Notes under the pieces: generated by a model | The model's input: only the letters and a program-made list of their open reading frames with translations | Databases searched by the model: none | What the model was told of the DNA's origin: nothing | Part shown: piece by piece, positions 1 through 9,233 of the stretch | Position numbering within the stretch: position 1 is the stretch's first letter | How the letters are laid out: each line of letters starts with the position of its first letter | Position numbers and translations under genes: made by a program | Assembly: GCF_003340495.1 (NCBI RefSeq) | Contig: NZ_QASA01000001.1 | Span: 4,402,001-4,466,000, forward strand | From: Adhaeribacter pallidiroseus | GTDB lineage: Bacteria > Bacteroidota > Bacteroidia > Cytophagales > Hymenobacteraceae | Reading direction: 5' to 3' | Length of the DNA: 64,000 nt

Positions 1-1287
1 CTGGTTCAGGCTAGGCCGTATTTCAATTTCCGGATCTAATAAACCGGTTGGCCGGATAATTTGCTCCACCACTACCCCACCCGATTTTTGCAATTCGTAA
101 TCGCCGGGCGTGGCGCTCACAAATATGGTTTGGCGCATCATCGACTCAAACTCGTTAAAAGTCAGCGGCCGGTTATCCATGGCAGATGGCAACCGGAAAC
201 CCCATTCTACCAGGGCCGTTTTCCGGGAACGGTCGCCGCCCCACATGGCCCGTACCTGCGGCGTAGTGGCGTGGCTTTCGTCAATCACCATCAAATAATC
301 TTCCGGAAAATAATCCAGCAAACAGAAAGGCCGGGCGCCGGGAGTGCGCCGGTCGAAATAACGCGAATAGTTCTCAATGCCGGAGCAATAGCCCAGTTCC
401 CGAATCATTTCCAGGTCGAATTCGGTGCGTTCTTTTATGCGTTTGGCTTCTTCGTCGCGGCTGTCTTTTAAAAAATACTCGTGTTGCGCCACTAAATCAA
501 ACTGGATTTCGCGGATAGCTTGCTGCATCACATCCTGGCCAGTCACGAATAAGTTAGCCGGATACAAAGCGACTTGTTCTTCTTCGGCTATTTTTTTACC
601 CGAAGCCGGGTCAATGCGCTGAATCGACTCAATCTCGTCGCCGAAAAAGTAGATGCGGTAAGCAAAGTCAGCATAGGCCGGGAAGATATCTACCGTATCG
701 CCTTTCACCCGGAACGTGCCGCGGGTAAATTCTACCTCGGTACGGCTATACAAAATTTGCACAAACTGGTACAACAGCTGGTTGCGGCTAAATTTACGCC
801 CCGGTTGCAGGTAAATCACGTTTTTCCCAAATTCTTCGGGGTTACCAATACCGTAAATACACGACACCGAAGCCACCACAATAATATCGCGCCGGCCGGA
901 TAATAACGAAGAGGTGCAATGCAAACGTAGCTTTTCAATTTCTTCGTTAATCGCTAAGTCTTTCTCTATAAAGGTGTTGGAAGAAGCAATGTACGCTTCG
1001 GGCTGGTAATAATCGTAGTACGAGATAAAATACTCGACAGCATTCTGCGGAAAAAACTGCTTGAACTCTCCGTAAAGCTGGGCCGCCAGCGTTTTGTTAT
1101 GGCACAATACCAAAGCGGGCCGTTGCACCTGTTGGATAACGTTGGCTACGGTAAAGGTTTTACCGGTACCCGTAGCTCCCAAAAGCACTTGCGCGGGCTC
1201 GCCGTTTTGCACACCCTCTACTAACTGGGCAATGGCTTTGGGCTGGTCGCCGGTAGGTTTAAATTCTGAAGTTAATTTAAAATCCAT
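1..1287 (-). CDS. uvrB: UvrABC excinuclease subunit B (N-terminal 429 residues; cut by window edge)
   Basis: UvrB is the damage-verifying helicase-like subunit of nucleotide excision repair; it takes damaged DNA from UvrA and recruits UvrC. The minus-strand frame is open from the ATG at 1285-1287 to the window edge without a stop. Visible motifs are the Walker A GATGTGKT near residue 39, the tyrosine-rich beta-hairpin [10 protein letters not shown] near residue 90, and the helicase box IDESH near residue 335. The protein starts [16 protein letters not shown], the usual UvrB N-terminus. The helicase C-terminal half and the UVR domain would lie to the left of the window. No neighbour in the window is functionally linked. 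Confidence 0.97.
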   Translation of the reverse strand, partial: MDFKLTSEFKPTGDQPKAIAQLVEGVQNGEPAQVLLGATGTGKTFTVANVIQQVQRPALVLCHNKTLAAQLYGEFKQFFPQNAVEYFISYYDYYQPEAYIASSNTFIEKDLAINEEIEKLRLHCTSSLLSGRRDIIVVASVSCIYGIGNPEEFGKNVIYLQPGRKFSRNQLLYQFVQILYSRTEVEFTRGTFRVKGDTVDIFPAYADFAYRIYFFGDEIESIQRIDPASGKKIAEEEQVALYPANLFVTGQDVMQQAIREIQFDLVAQHEYFLKDSRDEEAKRIKERTEFDLEMIRELGYCSGIENYSRYFDRRTPGARPFCLLDYFPEDYLMVIDESHATTPQVRAMWGGDRSRKTALVEWGFRLPSAMDNRPLTFNEFESMMRQTIFVSATPGDYELQKSGGVVVEQIIRPTGLLDPEIEIRPSLNQ

Positions 1288-1530
1288 GCAGATTTTTTAA
1301 AATTCGTTAATAGATTATAACAATTTACAACCTCGCAGAGTTGCCAAGCTTCCAGAATATTTTAGGAGAAAAGACGCATTTGGCCGTGCTAAAATAACTG
1401 TTTTAGATAACGAATTTATTCTTCTGTTCTGATCTTTTTGGTTTGCTCATAAACCAGATTATGTGGTTCTGTTCTCCTTATTTGGTACGTTATCATTAAA
1501 AGATGCCCGGGTAAAAGTAAACGAAGTAAA

Positions 1531-1555
1531 AAAGCCATTCGGGTAGAATGGCTTT
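1531..1555 (-). terminator. Hairpin terminator downstream of the decayed OMP gene
   Basis: A perfect 10-bp stem (AAAGCCATTC / GAATGGCTTT) with a 5-nt loop lies 33 bp past the stop of the minus-strand gene ending at 1589, with a T-rich stretch on the minus strand. The rest of the 1288-1588 spacer shows no gene. Confidence 0.7.
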
Positions 1556-1588
1556 ATATTTTTAAATCCTTTAAAATTTAAGATTTGT

Positions 1589-2667
1589 TTACAGCCTTAC
1601 CGAAAAGCCAACGTTTACGGTATAATCCGAGAAAGCCGCATCGCCTTGCACGAAGGTTTGCCGGATCACGGAATTTTCTTTGTCGGTTACGCTTTGCGTA
1701 CGATTACGCACCAAAGCCACGGGTACTGTCGCAAATAAATTTACTTTTTTAAATTGATACGTTAAACCCGGTTCCGCGGACTAAATATAACCGGGTCGCC
1801 GGAAATCGCCACTGCCGCCAATCAGGTCGTACACTGGTATACCTTCTAAGCGCATTCCTGCCGATACAACCAGGCTGCGGCGCGAATAATTGATCCCGGC
1901 CCGGCCCATGTACTGGTCGGGCACACTCATAATTGCTTCGTTGGCTAAGGTAGCGCTTACTAACTCACGGTAGGTGCGCACGCCGTTTTGTTCCCGGGGG
2001 TTAGCCAGATAGTAAAAGTTACCATAAACCCCTAAACCGGGAGTAACCGAATAAAAGCATTTAACTCAGCCGAAATACCGGTGCCGCCATCGCCTAATTG
2101 AATAGACTGATCGACGGTGCGCAACTCTTTAGTACCATTGGGCCCTACGTTCTGCCAGTAATCTTTGTAATCGTAATCGCCGGTAGGCAGTTTTAAACCC
2201 AACCCTACCTGAATGTTACCTTTGTGGTGTTTGGCCGGGTTAAATAGCCAACGGTAAGCCGCCACCCGTACATCGCCAATACCCGACGAATGCATCATGC
2301 CGCGTTCGGCCCGGCCGTGTTCGTACAACGAAGACCGGGAATTATACAGCAACGGCACATCAACCATAAACGACCAGTACTGATTTAAGTGGCGGGTTAA
2401 GGAAATGTCCAGGGCGAATTGATGATTAATTACTTCGGTGCCTAACTGCAAACGTTCTTTTTGCTCTTCCCGGCCCCGAAAATGGCGGAAAGATTTAAAA
2501 TAGCGGCTATTGGTAGCCAGTACCCAACTTCCCGGAACAGCCGCGCTATCGGGGTGGGCCGTCATGGTGCACAAGCCCCCGGTACTCCGGATAGCTACGC
2601 AGCCTTGGGCCTTTACTTGCAAATAGGAAAATACAACCAAACAGGTTAAGAGTAAAGTTTTTTTCAT
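1589..2667 (-). pseudogene. Putative outer-membrane beta-barrel protein, broken by a frameshift and a nonsense codon
   Basis: The gene begins with a signal peptide (MKKTLLLTCLVVFSYLQVKAQ) and reads as a roughly 355-residue outer-membrane protein of a Bacteroidota family of unknown role. The reading frame is lost at the T run at 2053-2056; restoring one T gives NAFYSVTPGLGVYGNFYY and the frame continues through residues VRTYREL. A second lesion is the in-frame TAG at 1781-1783 (context RRPGYI-stop-SAEPGL), after which the frame stays open to a natural TAA at 1589-1591 with the typical C-terminal beta-strand ending GFSVRL. Two independent lesions favour a true pseudogene, although the first alone could be a sequencing error. 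I do not recognise the precise function. Confidence 0.75.
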
Positions 2668-2850
2668 AAACAGGTTATTTCGTGAAGCTCAAATATAACA
2701 GGGTTCTGGCAATCAAATAACTGGTAATAAACTTATTAGCTCATATTTCGAAAAACAGAATCCATACACCTTATTTTTTATAAAATATTCAGGAAAGAAG
2801 GAGCTTTCTTAAAAATAAAAAACCCACTCCCGAATAAGAGTAGGCTTAGT

Positions 2851-2892
2851 AGATATATAGTATAGTGTAAGAGATATATAGTATAGTGTAAG
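2851..2892. repeat. 21-bp tandem direct repeat (two exact copies)
   Basis: The unit AGATATATAGTATAGTGTAAG occurs twice back to back at 2851-2871 and 2872-2892, followed by a partial third start. It lies in the 340-bp gap 2668-3007 between two minus-strand genes. Just beside it (about 2822-2845) is an imperfect hairpin CCCACTC/GAGTAGG that could end transcription from the gene on the right. Nothing else is visible in this gap. Confidence 0.8.
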
Positions 2893-3007
2893 ATATTTTT
2901 ATTTACCTGATTTTAGGCCGAAGCAGTTAAGGGTTAGTTGCCCAAAGAAGGCTGTACCAGGTAAATGTTATTTCGTGTTTTAACGGTAAATTTTAAAAAT
3001 TACTGCT

Positions 3008-3367
3008 TTAGTAAGTAATTTCTATCTCGCGTATGGCTCTGGGGTACGATGATTGGCAACTCACTTCGGTATCTTTGTAATTTTTAAATGTGATGGTTTT
3101 ACCTTCCTGTTGGTCGCTGGTTTTTAAATTATTTATTAAAAGCACATTGTTAAATTGTCCCCGGTTAACACCATCAGCGTCGAATACTGCTTGCGTGGTT
3201 CCTTTAGGTTCTTCGCTGTTAATAGCCACGTAGTAGGCATTCGGCCAACATCCGCCCCGGCAGATAACCTGACCACTAAATAGGGCGGGAGATTCCTTTT
3301 CGGTGCAATTGGTAAGCAGGCTAACCAACCCAATTACTAGCGTTATTTTTGTTAATGCTCTGCTCAT
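3008..3367 (-). CDS. Hypothetical lipoprotein (119 aa)
   Basis: A short secreted protein with a lipobox: hydrophobic N-terminus ITLVIGLVSLLTNC with the acylated Cys at residue 21, so it is expected to be anchored to a membrane as a lipoprotein. The mature part contains three further Cys residues (CRGGC and one near the C-terminus) and no recognised domain. Its ATG overlaps the stop of the preceding gene by 4 bp (ATGA), so the two are almost certainly cotranscribed and translationally coupled. Function unknown. Confidence 0.75.
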   Translation of the reverse strand: MSRALTKITLVIGLVSLLTNCTEKESPALFSGQVICRGGCWPNAYYVAINSEEPKGTTQAVFDADGVNRGQFNNVLLINNLKTSDQQEGKTITFKNYKDTEVSCQSSYPRAIREIEITY

Positions 3368-3867
3368 TTTTCTAACTTACCTTGGTTTTGCAGCGCCGCG
3401 AGTAAGGTAGCGTTATTACGCGAATCAGTAGTAGGTTGGCTGGTATTGGCGTAATCGTACCGCACCCTAATTATATTGTTGTAAGCAAGCGGATCAATTA
3501 CGATTATATCTAAACAAGCCAGGCTTAAATAACCAGGCATTAAAAAACCGGCATAAACTACTGCATTGTCCACTTTCAGGTAAAAAGGAGTTTGATTCTT
3601 TATATTTTTTAGCCGGTTAACCGCCGCGGCCGTTAAAACAAAGTAATGTTCGGCCGCGTGGTACGACAGAATTTCGTCGTTCGCAATAATTACTTCTTTC
3701 TCTTGGGCCGTAGCTACGTCCAGTTCACAACCGGTACCAAGAGTATTTTGATTTTTTAAGGTGTAAAAAGCAACGTGCGGAGTATCGGCTTTTTTACCTG
3801 TTTCGGTATCGCAGGAAAAGGCAACACCAAGCCCAATCATCAGCCAAAATAAATACACCTGCTTCAT
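3364..3867 (-). CDS. Hypothetical lipoprotein (about 167 aa)
   Basis: The signal peptide MKQVYLFWLMIGLGVAFSC ends in a lipobox with acylated Cys near residue 19; a start three codons further upstream (3876) is also possible. The mature part has no motif I recognise. It is the first gene of a two-lipoprotein operon, overlapping the next gene by 4 bp. Because both products are lipoproteins of similar size, a joint periplasmic or surface role is likely, but this is inference. Confidence 0.72.
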   Translation of the reverse strand: MKQVYLFWLMIGLGVAFSCDTETGKKADTPHVAFYTLKNQNTLGTGCELDVATAQEKEVIIANDEILSYHAAEHYFVLTAAAVNRLKNIKNQTPFYLKVDNAVVYAGFLMPGYLSLACLDIIVIDPLAYNNIIRVRYDYANTSQPTTDSRNNATLLAALQNQGKLEK

Positions 3868-4129
3868 ACCAAGCACCTAAAAATTTTAAAAATCTAACTA
3901 CATAACACCGCAAAAATGAGTAGGAAACTAATAATCAGCCAACCCAAGGCAGGCAGGTAAAAATCAAACCATTCGGAATAAAACCTATTTTGTTTAGATG
4001 GCAGTTGCATAACATAATTATATATGAGGTCCGGATTGTTAGGCTTGATTTCAGCTAGTTACAATAAAAGTTATTACCGTTCAGAATCAGGAATATTAAA
4101 TAAAGAACTGTTTCATTAATGCCTGGCAC

Positions 4130-5787
4130 TCATTTTTTACCAATCACATAGCTCGAGCTAATGCCAAACCCTACATAATAAGGTTTCTGCTGGTTTAAGC
4201 CAGGAATCTGATCAGTACTTAAAGTTAATGTCGAGAAGCTCCGGGCCACATCCAGGCTGCCTTGTACTTGCCATACTTCCGATATTTTTAATCCGCGACC
4301 CACAGAGCCTAATGCCGTTCCATACCATTTCCGGAAAGGCGAAGACCGCCCAAGCGGATATTCCACCGCGGGTACTTTAGGCGAATCAGATAAAATACTG
4401 GTTTGCAAGAGCACATTTAAAGCACCGCCCGCCTGTACAAAATTAAACCACTTGCCCCGCCCCTGTTGGTAGCGCAACCGCACAGGCACTCCTATTTGCC
4501 GGTACCGATAGTACATATTAAATGGCGTTACCTGCTCTACAGTTACCTGGGCATTATTCAGGTCCGTATCGGTTAATTTGGCCAAAAAGATGGTAACCGG
4601 AATAGTTACGTTGGTAGTTATGCCGTTGGAGGTATTATCCAGAAAAGCATTTTCTGCTTTAATATTAGCAATGGCATTTAATGCCGCCGGCCGCTTGTAA
4701 ATAATGTAAGAAGTAGTAGTCTGGGCCTTATTTTCGGCAAAAGTTAACCCGGCCTCAATACTCCATTTATCATTAATGCGGTAATTTGCGCCCACCGCAG
4801 CCCGGTACGAAAAAGACGATCGCGTATTTTCGTTAAACTCTTTGCTAGCGGCTTCTATACTATTACTGCCGGTGTTCTTACTAACCGCCGAAAGAGCATA
4901 ATTGGTCGAAGGATTACCAAAGAAATTAGTACCAGCACTCGCAAATTTAATATTCTGATCAAAATACTGGGAACCCGTACCGCCACCTATAGCCCAACGT
5001 GAGCCCACTGTTTTCTTTTTAGTTTCTTCGGGAAACAGAGCTGCGGCAATAACGGCGGCACTGTCTTTTTTAAATTCCGGTTGATTCTTAGCCATCATTA
5101 CCCCGGACGAATCGGTTGCTAAACTAGATTCAGGAATTAACTGGGCTGGCGCAAGTGCCATAGTATTACTTTTAATATCGGGCGCCTTTTCTTGGCCAAT
5201 GGTAACACTTTCAGCTGGCTTATCCGCTATAGCCAGCTTTTCGTTCGCCGATTTTAAAGATTTATTGGATGTTTGCGGTTGCTTAAAAGCTAATTGCGTT
5301 GCGTTTGTTTTTACGGATGCCGCCGCCTTATTCTTACGACTTTTACTGAAGGAAAGTATTAATGGATCTGCCTCCTGTTTTGCAGCAATAAGAGGTTCGT
5401 TGGTTTGTTCTTTTTTAAATTTTCGGTTATCGGAGATTGCTCCCGGATATCTTTATCATCGGTTTTAACAATTGCCGGGGTGGTGGCGTTATTTTTACGC
5501 TGCACAAGCTCACCGGAAGATGCACCGCGCAGATTTAACCGGTGCCCCGTCTGCGTATCGTACCAAAAATAACCAAGGGCTACCAGCAATAAAGTAATAC
5601 TGGCCGCTGCCACGCTCCGGTACCAAACCAAGCGTTTCTTGTAATAACCGGCTTGTTTTACTTCCAGTTCCTGTTCAATGTGGTGCCAGTTACTAGCCCG
5701 GGGGCGAACCTCGGCTGGCTCAAAACCATCCCGGAAAACCTCTTCCAGCTTACGGGGCCGGTTCGTGTTATCTGATGATTTTTTCAT
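4130..5787 (-). pseudogene. Sigma-linked one-pass membrane / beta-barrel protein, frame interrupted at an A-run
   Basis: The N-terminal part (start 5787, MKKSSDNTNRPRKLEEVF; an upstream ATG at 5811 is possible) has a cytoplasmic stretch with a WHHIEQEL segment and one membrane helix (VAAASITLLLVALGYFWY). This reading frame ends at 5359. The next frame is open from about 5452 to 4130 and encodes a linker plus an outer-membrane-type beta-barrel with alternating strands and a terminal strand YVGFGISSSYVIGKK. The frames meet at 5410-5416, the heptamer A-AAA-AAG in zero frame; a -1 step gives LKKEQTNEPL and a continuous protein of about 550 residues. In Bacteroidota, genes of this design follow an ECF sigma factor and probably act as its partner; here the start overlaps the sigma gene. 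Either one A is missing from the sequence, the gene is dead, or the ribosome shifts frame. Confidence 0.75.
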
Positions 5788-6343
5788 TATACTTTCTTTC
5801 TTTGGATTCAATCATTTCTTTTAAAATTGCCCGAGCGCGCGAATACTGCGATTTGGAAGTACCTTCCGAAATATCTAATTGCGCGGCAATTTCTTTGTGC
5901 GTATAGCCTTCAATGGCATACAGGTTAAATACTAACTGGTACCGGGGCGCCAGTTGCTGTATCATGGCCAAAAGTTCTTCAAAGCCATAGTTTGAAAAAA
6001 TAAATTCTTCTTCCGGATGCTTCTCTACCTGTTCTACTTCTGCCACCGAGCTTACATGCATTTTTTGCCGGTGGTGTTTTAAAGCGGTATTCACCATTAT
6101 TTTCCGGATCCAGAATTCTATGGGGCAGTCGCGCTTAAAATTCTGTATGTTATTAAATACTTTCACAAATCCTTCCTGCAACACATCTTCTGCCTCAAAG
6201 CTGGTTTTAGAATAGCGCAGGCATACGGCCATCATCCGAGCGGCATACTTATCGTATAACCGCCGCTGCATGTCTCGTTTGCCAGCAATACACCCGGCAA
6301 TCAATTCATCGTCTTCGGATAATTGGCGCGTAAAAATTTTCAA
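5768..6343 (-). CDS. ECF-type RNA polymerase sigma factor
   Basis: A 191-residue sigma-70 family factor of extracytoplasmic-function size. Region 2 is seen around residues 20-90 (YDKYAARMMAVCLRY, EDVLQEGFVKVF, FWIRKIMVN), and region 4 around residues 130-180 (LAPRYQLVFNLYAIEG, then the helix-turn-helix HKEIAAQLDISEGTSKSQ). Such factors direct RNA polymerase to a small regulon in response to envelope signals. Its end overlaps the start of the membrane / beta-barrel gene by 20 bp, the usual pairing with a membrane-bound regulator. On the minus strand a TATATTTG box lies at 6460-6467, about 115 bp ahead of the start, without a clear -33 partner. Confidence 0.93.
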   Translation of the reverse strand: MKIFTRQLSEDDELIAGCIAGKRDMQRRLYDKYAARMMAVCLRYSKTSFEAEDVLQEGFVKVFNNIQNFKRDCPIEFWIRKIMVNTALKHHRQKMHVSSVAEVEQVEKHPEEEFIFSNYGFEELLAMIQQLAPRYQLVFNLYAIEGYTHKEIAAQLDISEGTSKSQYSRARAILKEMIESKERKYNEKIIR

Positions 6344-6596
6344 TCGAGAAGGATCCTTAAAGCTGCAACACCCACATGACCCGGCCCGGCGGCCTTTGGT
6401 TGCAAGCGTCGAAAATATTTTTAACTAATTGAGTTAAGTTAGACAAAAATTAACGGAAACAAATATATAAAAACCGGCATCAAAGATTTTAGCTTGATCC
6501 CGTGAACGAAAATTTTAAAATTCAGAAAAGTTTACTTGGGCTTGGCCAATAGCGCTAAGCTATTTTTTAATTTTTTGACGCTTATAATTAAAGCGA

Positions 6597-7331
6597 TTAA
6601 CTGTTCCAGATTTGCCAGGCTACTTCGGCCTGTAAAACCAGCATTTCGTAGCCATTTTTAATTTTGGCGCCCGCGGCTTTGCCGTTTTTTAAAAAAATAG
6701 TTTCTGCCGGATTATAAACTAAATCGTACAGGTAATGCTGGTCCGTTAATGCTTCGTAAAGAATGGGGGGAGCGGTATCGATCTGCGGATAGGTACCCAA
6801 AGGAGTGGTATTAATAATAAGCAAATATTGCTGCAACTCCTCTGCTGTGAGCTGCTCATAACTTAATTGCCCGACGGTCGGGTTTCTGGAAACTTGTTTG
6901 TAATTTATGTTTAAATGCTGTAGCGCAGCGGTCACTGCTTTGGCGGCTCCCCCGGTACCTAATACCAAGGCTTGCGATTGGGTTGTAGAAGGAAAGAAAT
7001 TCTGCAAAGACTGCATAAAGCCTTGGTAATCGGAGTTAAAGCCTTTGAGTTTACCGTTAGCCAACTTAATAACGTTTACTGCTCCAATACCAGCTGCTAC
7101 CGTTTCTAAATCGTCTAAAAAAGGAATTATTGCTTGTTTGTACGGAATGGTTACGTTAATGCCCTGCAATAATGGCCGACTACGAATAAGCTCCGGAAAC
7201 AGATTAATGTTACTCAATTCAAACAGCTCGTACCGGCAATCAGTTATAGCATTTGCCCGAAACTTTTCGGTAAAATATTTCTGCGAAAAAGAATGGCTTA
7301 ATGGGAAGCCGATAAGTCCGTATTCTTTCAT
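6597..7331 (-). CDS. aroE: Shikimate dehydrogenase
   Basis: AroE reduces 3-dehydroshikimate to shikimate with NADPH in aromatic amino-acid synthesis. The 244-residue protein starts MKEYGLIGFPLSHSFSQ, which contains the shikimate-binding SxS pattern; NVTIPYKQ near residue 60 carries the catalytic Lys; GFNSDYQGF holds the conserved Asp/Asn region; and VLGTGGAAKAV near residue 123 is the NADP-binding glycine loop. Length is slightly below the 270-residue norm, as is common in Bacteroidota. It stands alone on the minus strand, 253 bp from the sigma gene. Confidence 0.95.
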   Translation of the reverse strand: MKEYGLIGFPLSHSFSQKYFTEKFRANAITDCRYELFELSNINLFPELIRSRPLLQGINVTIPYKQAIIPFLDDLETVAAGIGAVNVIKLANGKLKGFNSDYQGFMQSLQNFFPSTTQSQALVLGTGGAAKAVTAALQHLNINYKQVSRNPTVGQLSYEQLTAEELQQYLLIINTTPLGTYPQIDTAPPILYEALTDQHYLYDLVYNPAETIFLKNGKAAGAKIKNGYEMLVLQAEVAWQIWNS

Positions 7332-7493
7332 TTACATGTTACCTGCTAATCTTTACCGCAGAATTGTTTTGATATAATAATTCGTGTTCCTGATAGCTTG
7401 GGGTTATTCCTACTTACAGGGTAAATCAATGTTAAAAAAAAGATTGCCCCTCCCACGTAGTCCCTGAAATTTAAAAAACTGGCACCTCTACCG

Positions 7494-8171
7494 TTAAGCG
7501 GCCTTTTTAGAAGTAAATCGTTGTTTTATAAATTCGTACAATGGCGGCAAAATAGAAACAGCAATTATAGCAAAAACTACCAACGTAAAATTCTTTTTAA
7601 CGGCCGGTATGTTGCCAAATAAATAACCAGCCAGTAAAAAACCAGTAACCCACAGAAATCCGCCCACAATGTTATAGGCCATAAACCGGCTGTACTTCAT
7701 GGTACCTACTCCGGCTATAAAAGGAGCAAACGTGCGAATTATGGGAATAAAACGGGCTATGATTATGGTTTTAGCCCCGTGCTTTTCGTAAAAATTCTGC
7801 GTTTTAAGCAAATGTTCGCGTTTTAATAATTTATAATCGCGCCGAAATACTTTCGGGCCAAAATAATCGCCGATATGGAAGTTTAACGTATCTCCGAGAA
7901 AGGCCGCAATAAACAGCAAAATGGTTAGGTAAAAAATATTAAATGGACCTTCTATTGTTTGACCGTTATTCAGCAACTGGGGAGCGGCAAAAGCGCCCGC
8001 CGCAAACAACAACGAATCGCCGGGCAAGAAAGGCATTACCACCAGGCCGGTTTCTACAAAAATAATCAGAAAGAGAATTAAGTATGCCCAAACTCCGTAG
8101 TCCCGGATAATCTCCGACAAATGAACATCCAGGTGCAAAAAGAAGTCGATAAAGTTGTGCAACAGCTCCAT
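7494..8171 (-). CDS. DedA / VTT-domain membrane protein
   Basis: A 225-residue integral membrane protein of the DedA family, whose members act in phospholipid or undecaprenyl-phosphate handling and membrane homeostasis. Diagnostic segments are FVETGLVVMPFLPGDSLL near residue 39, with the acidic residue and the PGDSLL re-entrant motif, and ARFIPIIRTFAPFIAGV near residue 140 with the conserved arginines. Four or more membrane helices are visible. The C-terminus is basic (KQRFTSKKAA). No operon partner is close. Confidence 0.9.
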   Translation of the reverse strand: MELLHNFIDFFLHLDVHLSEIIRDYGVWAYLILFLIIFVETGLVVMPFLPGDSLLFAAGAFAAPQLLNNGQTIEGPFNIFYLTILLFIAAFLGDTLNFHIGDYFGPKVFRRDYKLLKREHLLKTQNFYEKHGAKTIIIARFIPIIRTFAPFIAGVGTMKYSRFMAYNIVGGFLWVTGFLLAGYLFGNIPAVKKNFTLVVFAIIAVSILPPLYEFIKQRFTSKKAA

Positions 8172-8233
8172 AAGTACAAAGTAAGGCTACTTTAATTTAA
8201 GAGAATCTATTTTTAGATAAACTGATATAAAAA

Positions 8234-8256
8234 AGAGTCGCCGGTGGGGCAACTCT
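8234..8256 (-). terminator. Hairpin terminator of the comA gene
   Basis: A stem AGAGT-C-GCC / GGC-A-ACTCT with one internal mismatch and a 5-nt loop, followed on the minus strand by a run of six T. It lies 12 bp after the stop of the gene ending at 8268. Confidence 0.75.
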
Positions 8257-8267
8257 CTGGTACGCAA

Positions 8268-9044
8268 TTATTTTTTAATTTTTTCCAGATTTAAGAAATC
8301 CATAAAAGTATCGCCCCGGATTCCCAGGCGAATGGTTTCTAAAGGAATAACTTCGTTCGGAGCAATATTACCTAAATTTACGTTAGCGCCGAGCAATTTA
8401 ATAAACCAAACCTGTTGCTCTTTTTGCGGAGCTTCCCAGATAATTTTTTCGAAAGGAATTTTTGTGAGAATTTCTTCTACTAAACCACTGCGTACCTCCC
8501 CCGTAGACCGGAACAGACCCACTGTACCTCCTTCACGGGCTTCCCCGATTACTTTCCAGGAACCAGCATCTAATTCGGCCTGCATCAAACTAATCCACTT
8601 ATAAGGCGGGATAATCTTTTGGTCATCTTTTGAGCCTACCTCCGATAAAACGGTAACCTGGGTGGCTAATTGGCGGATATATTCACATTTCTGGTCGTGG
8701 TTCAGTTCAATTGAGCCATCCGAAACCTCCGCAATATTCATCCCAAAATCATCCAGTAAGCGGCGGTACTCATCAAATTGATTACGGATGATGAAAGCTT
8801 CAAAAAGCGTACCTCCAAAGTAAACCGGCAAACCAGCAGCCCGGTAAACCTCGAGCTTACGTTTTAAATTAGGAACTACGTAGGAAGTAGCCCAGCCTAA
8901 TTTTACCAAATCAACGTATTCGCCGGCTACTTCAATAAAATCTTCTACTTCCCGGATGCTTAAGCCTTTATCCATGGCCATGGTACATCCTTTTTCGCGG
9001 GGTTTAGCATCCCTCTCGGGTAAATCACTAAGATGATAGTTCAT
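8268..9044 (-). CDS. comA: Phosphosulfolactate synthase family protein
   Basis: The 258-residue sequence matches the ComA family, TIM-barrel enzymes that add sulfite to phosphoenolpyruvate to form (2R)-phospho-3-sulfolactate. Supporting segments are the N-terminal DLPERDAKPREKGCTMAMDKG, KLGWATSYVV near residue 48, FGGTLFEAF near residue 77, GSIEL, EVGSKDD near residue 137 and EAREGGTVGLF near residue 170. In methanogens the product enters coenzyme M synthesis; in bacteria sulfolactate and related sulfonates are the more likely fate. No comB or comC homolog is next to it, so the downstream pathway cannot be read from this window. Confidence 0.9.
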   Translation of the reverse strand: MNYHLSDLPERDAKPREKGCTMAMDKGLSIREVEDFIEVAGEYVDLVKLGWATSYVVPNLKRKLEVYRAAGLPVYFGGTLFEAFIIRNQFDEYRRLLDDFGMNIAEVSDGSIELNHDQKCEYIRQLATQVTVLSEVGSKDDQKIIPPYKWISLMQAELDAGSWKVIGEAREGGTVGLFRSTGEVRSGLVEEILTKIPFEKIIWEAPQKEQQVWFIKLLGANVNLGNIAPNEVIPLETIRLGIRGDTFMDFLNLEKIKK

Positions 9045-9061
9045 TAAAATTGAATTGTTGG

Positions 9062-9233
9062 ATGGTTGAATGGCTAAATTGCTGAATGGTTACATGGTTG
9101 AATTGTTTTCTGTCATAGCAGTTTTTAGTTAAACAAAGATGTATTTGCAAAACTGCTGTTTCCTCTTTCTTGTAAAAAACGCCTCTACCCATTCAACAAT
9201 CTAGCAATTATTCACGTCAACAATCTAGCAATT
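9062..9233. repeat. Intergenic short repeats (TTGAATGG-type and CAACAATCTAGCAATT)
   Basis: In the gap before comA, short runs such as TTGGATGGTTGAATGG, GCTGAATGGTTACATGG and GTTGAATTG recur at 9057-9104, and their complement-like forms TCAACAATCTAGCAATT occur exactly at 9193-9209 and 9217-9233. The second copy touches the stop codon of the TPR gene. The two halves are partly inverted relative to each other. This type of repetitive spacer is common in Cytophagales; no function is claimed. Confidence 0.6.

Noticed and set aside
9193-9233. Spaced repeats resembling the start of a CRISPR array
   Set aside because: Only two copies, 7-bp spacing, no cas genes; a spacer repeat explains it better.
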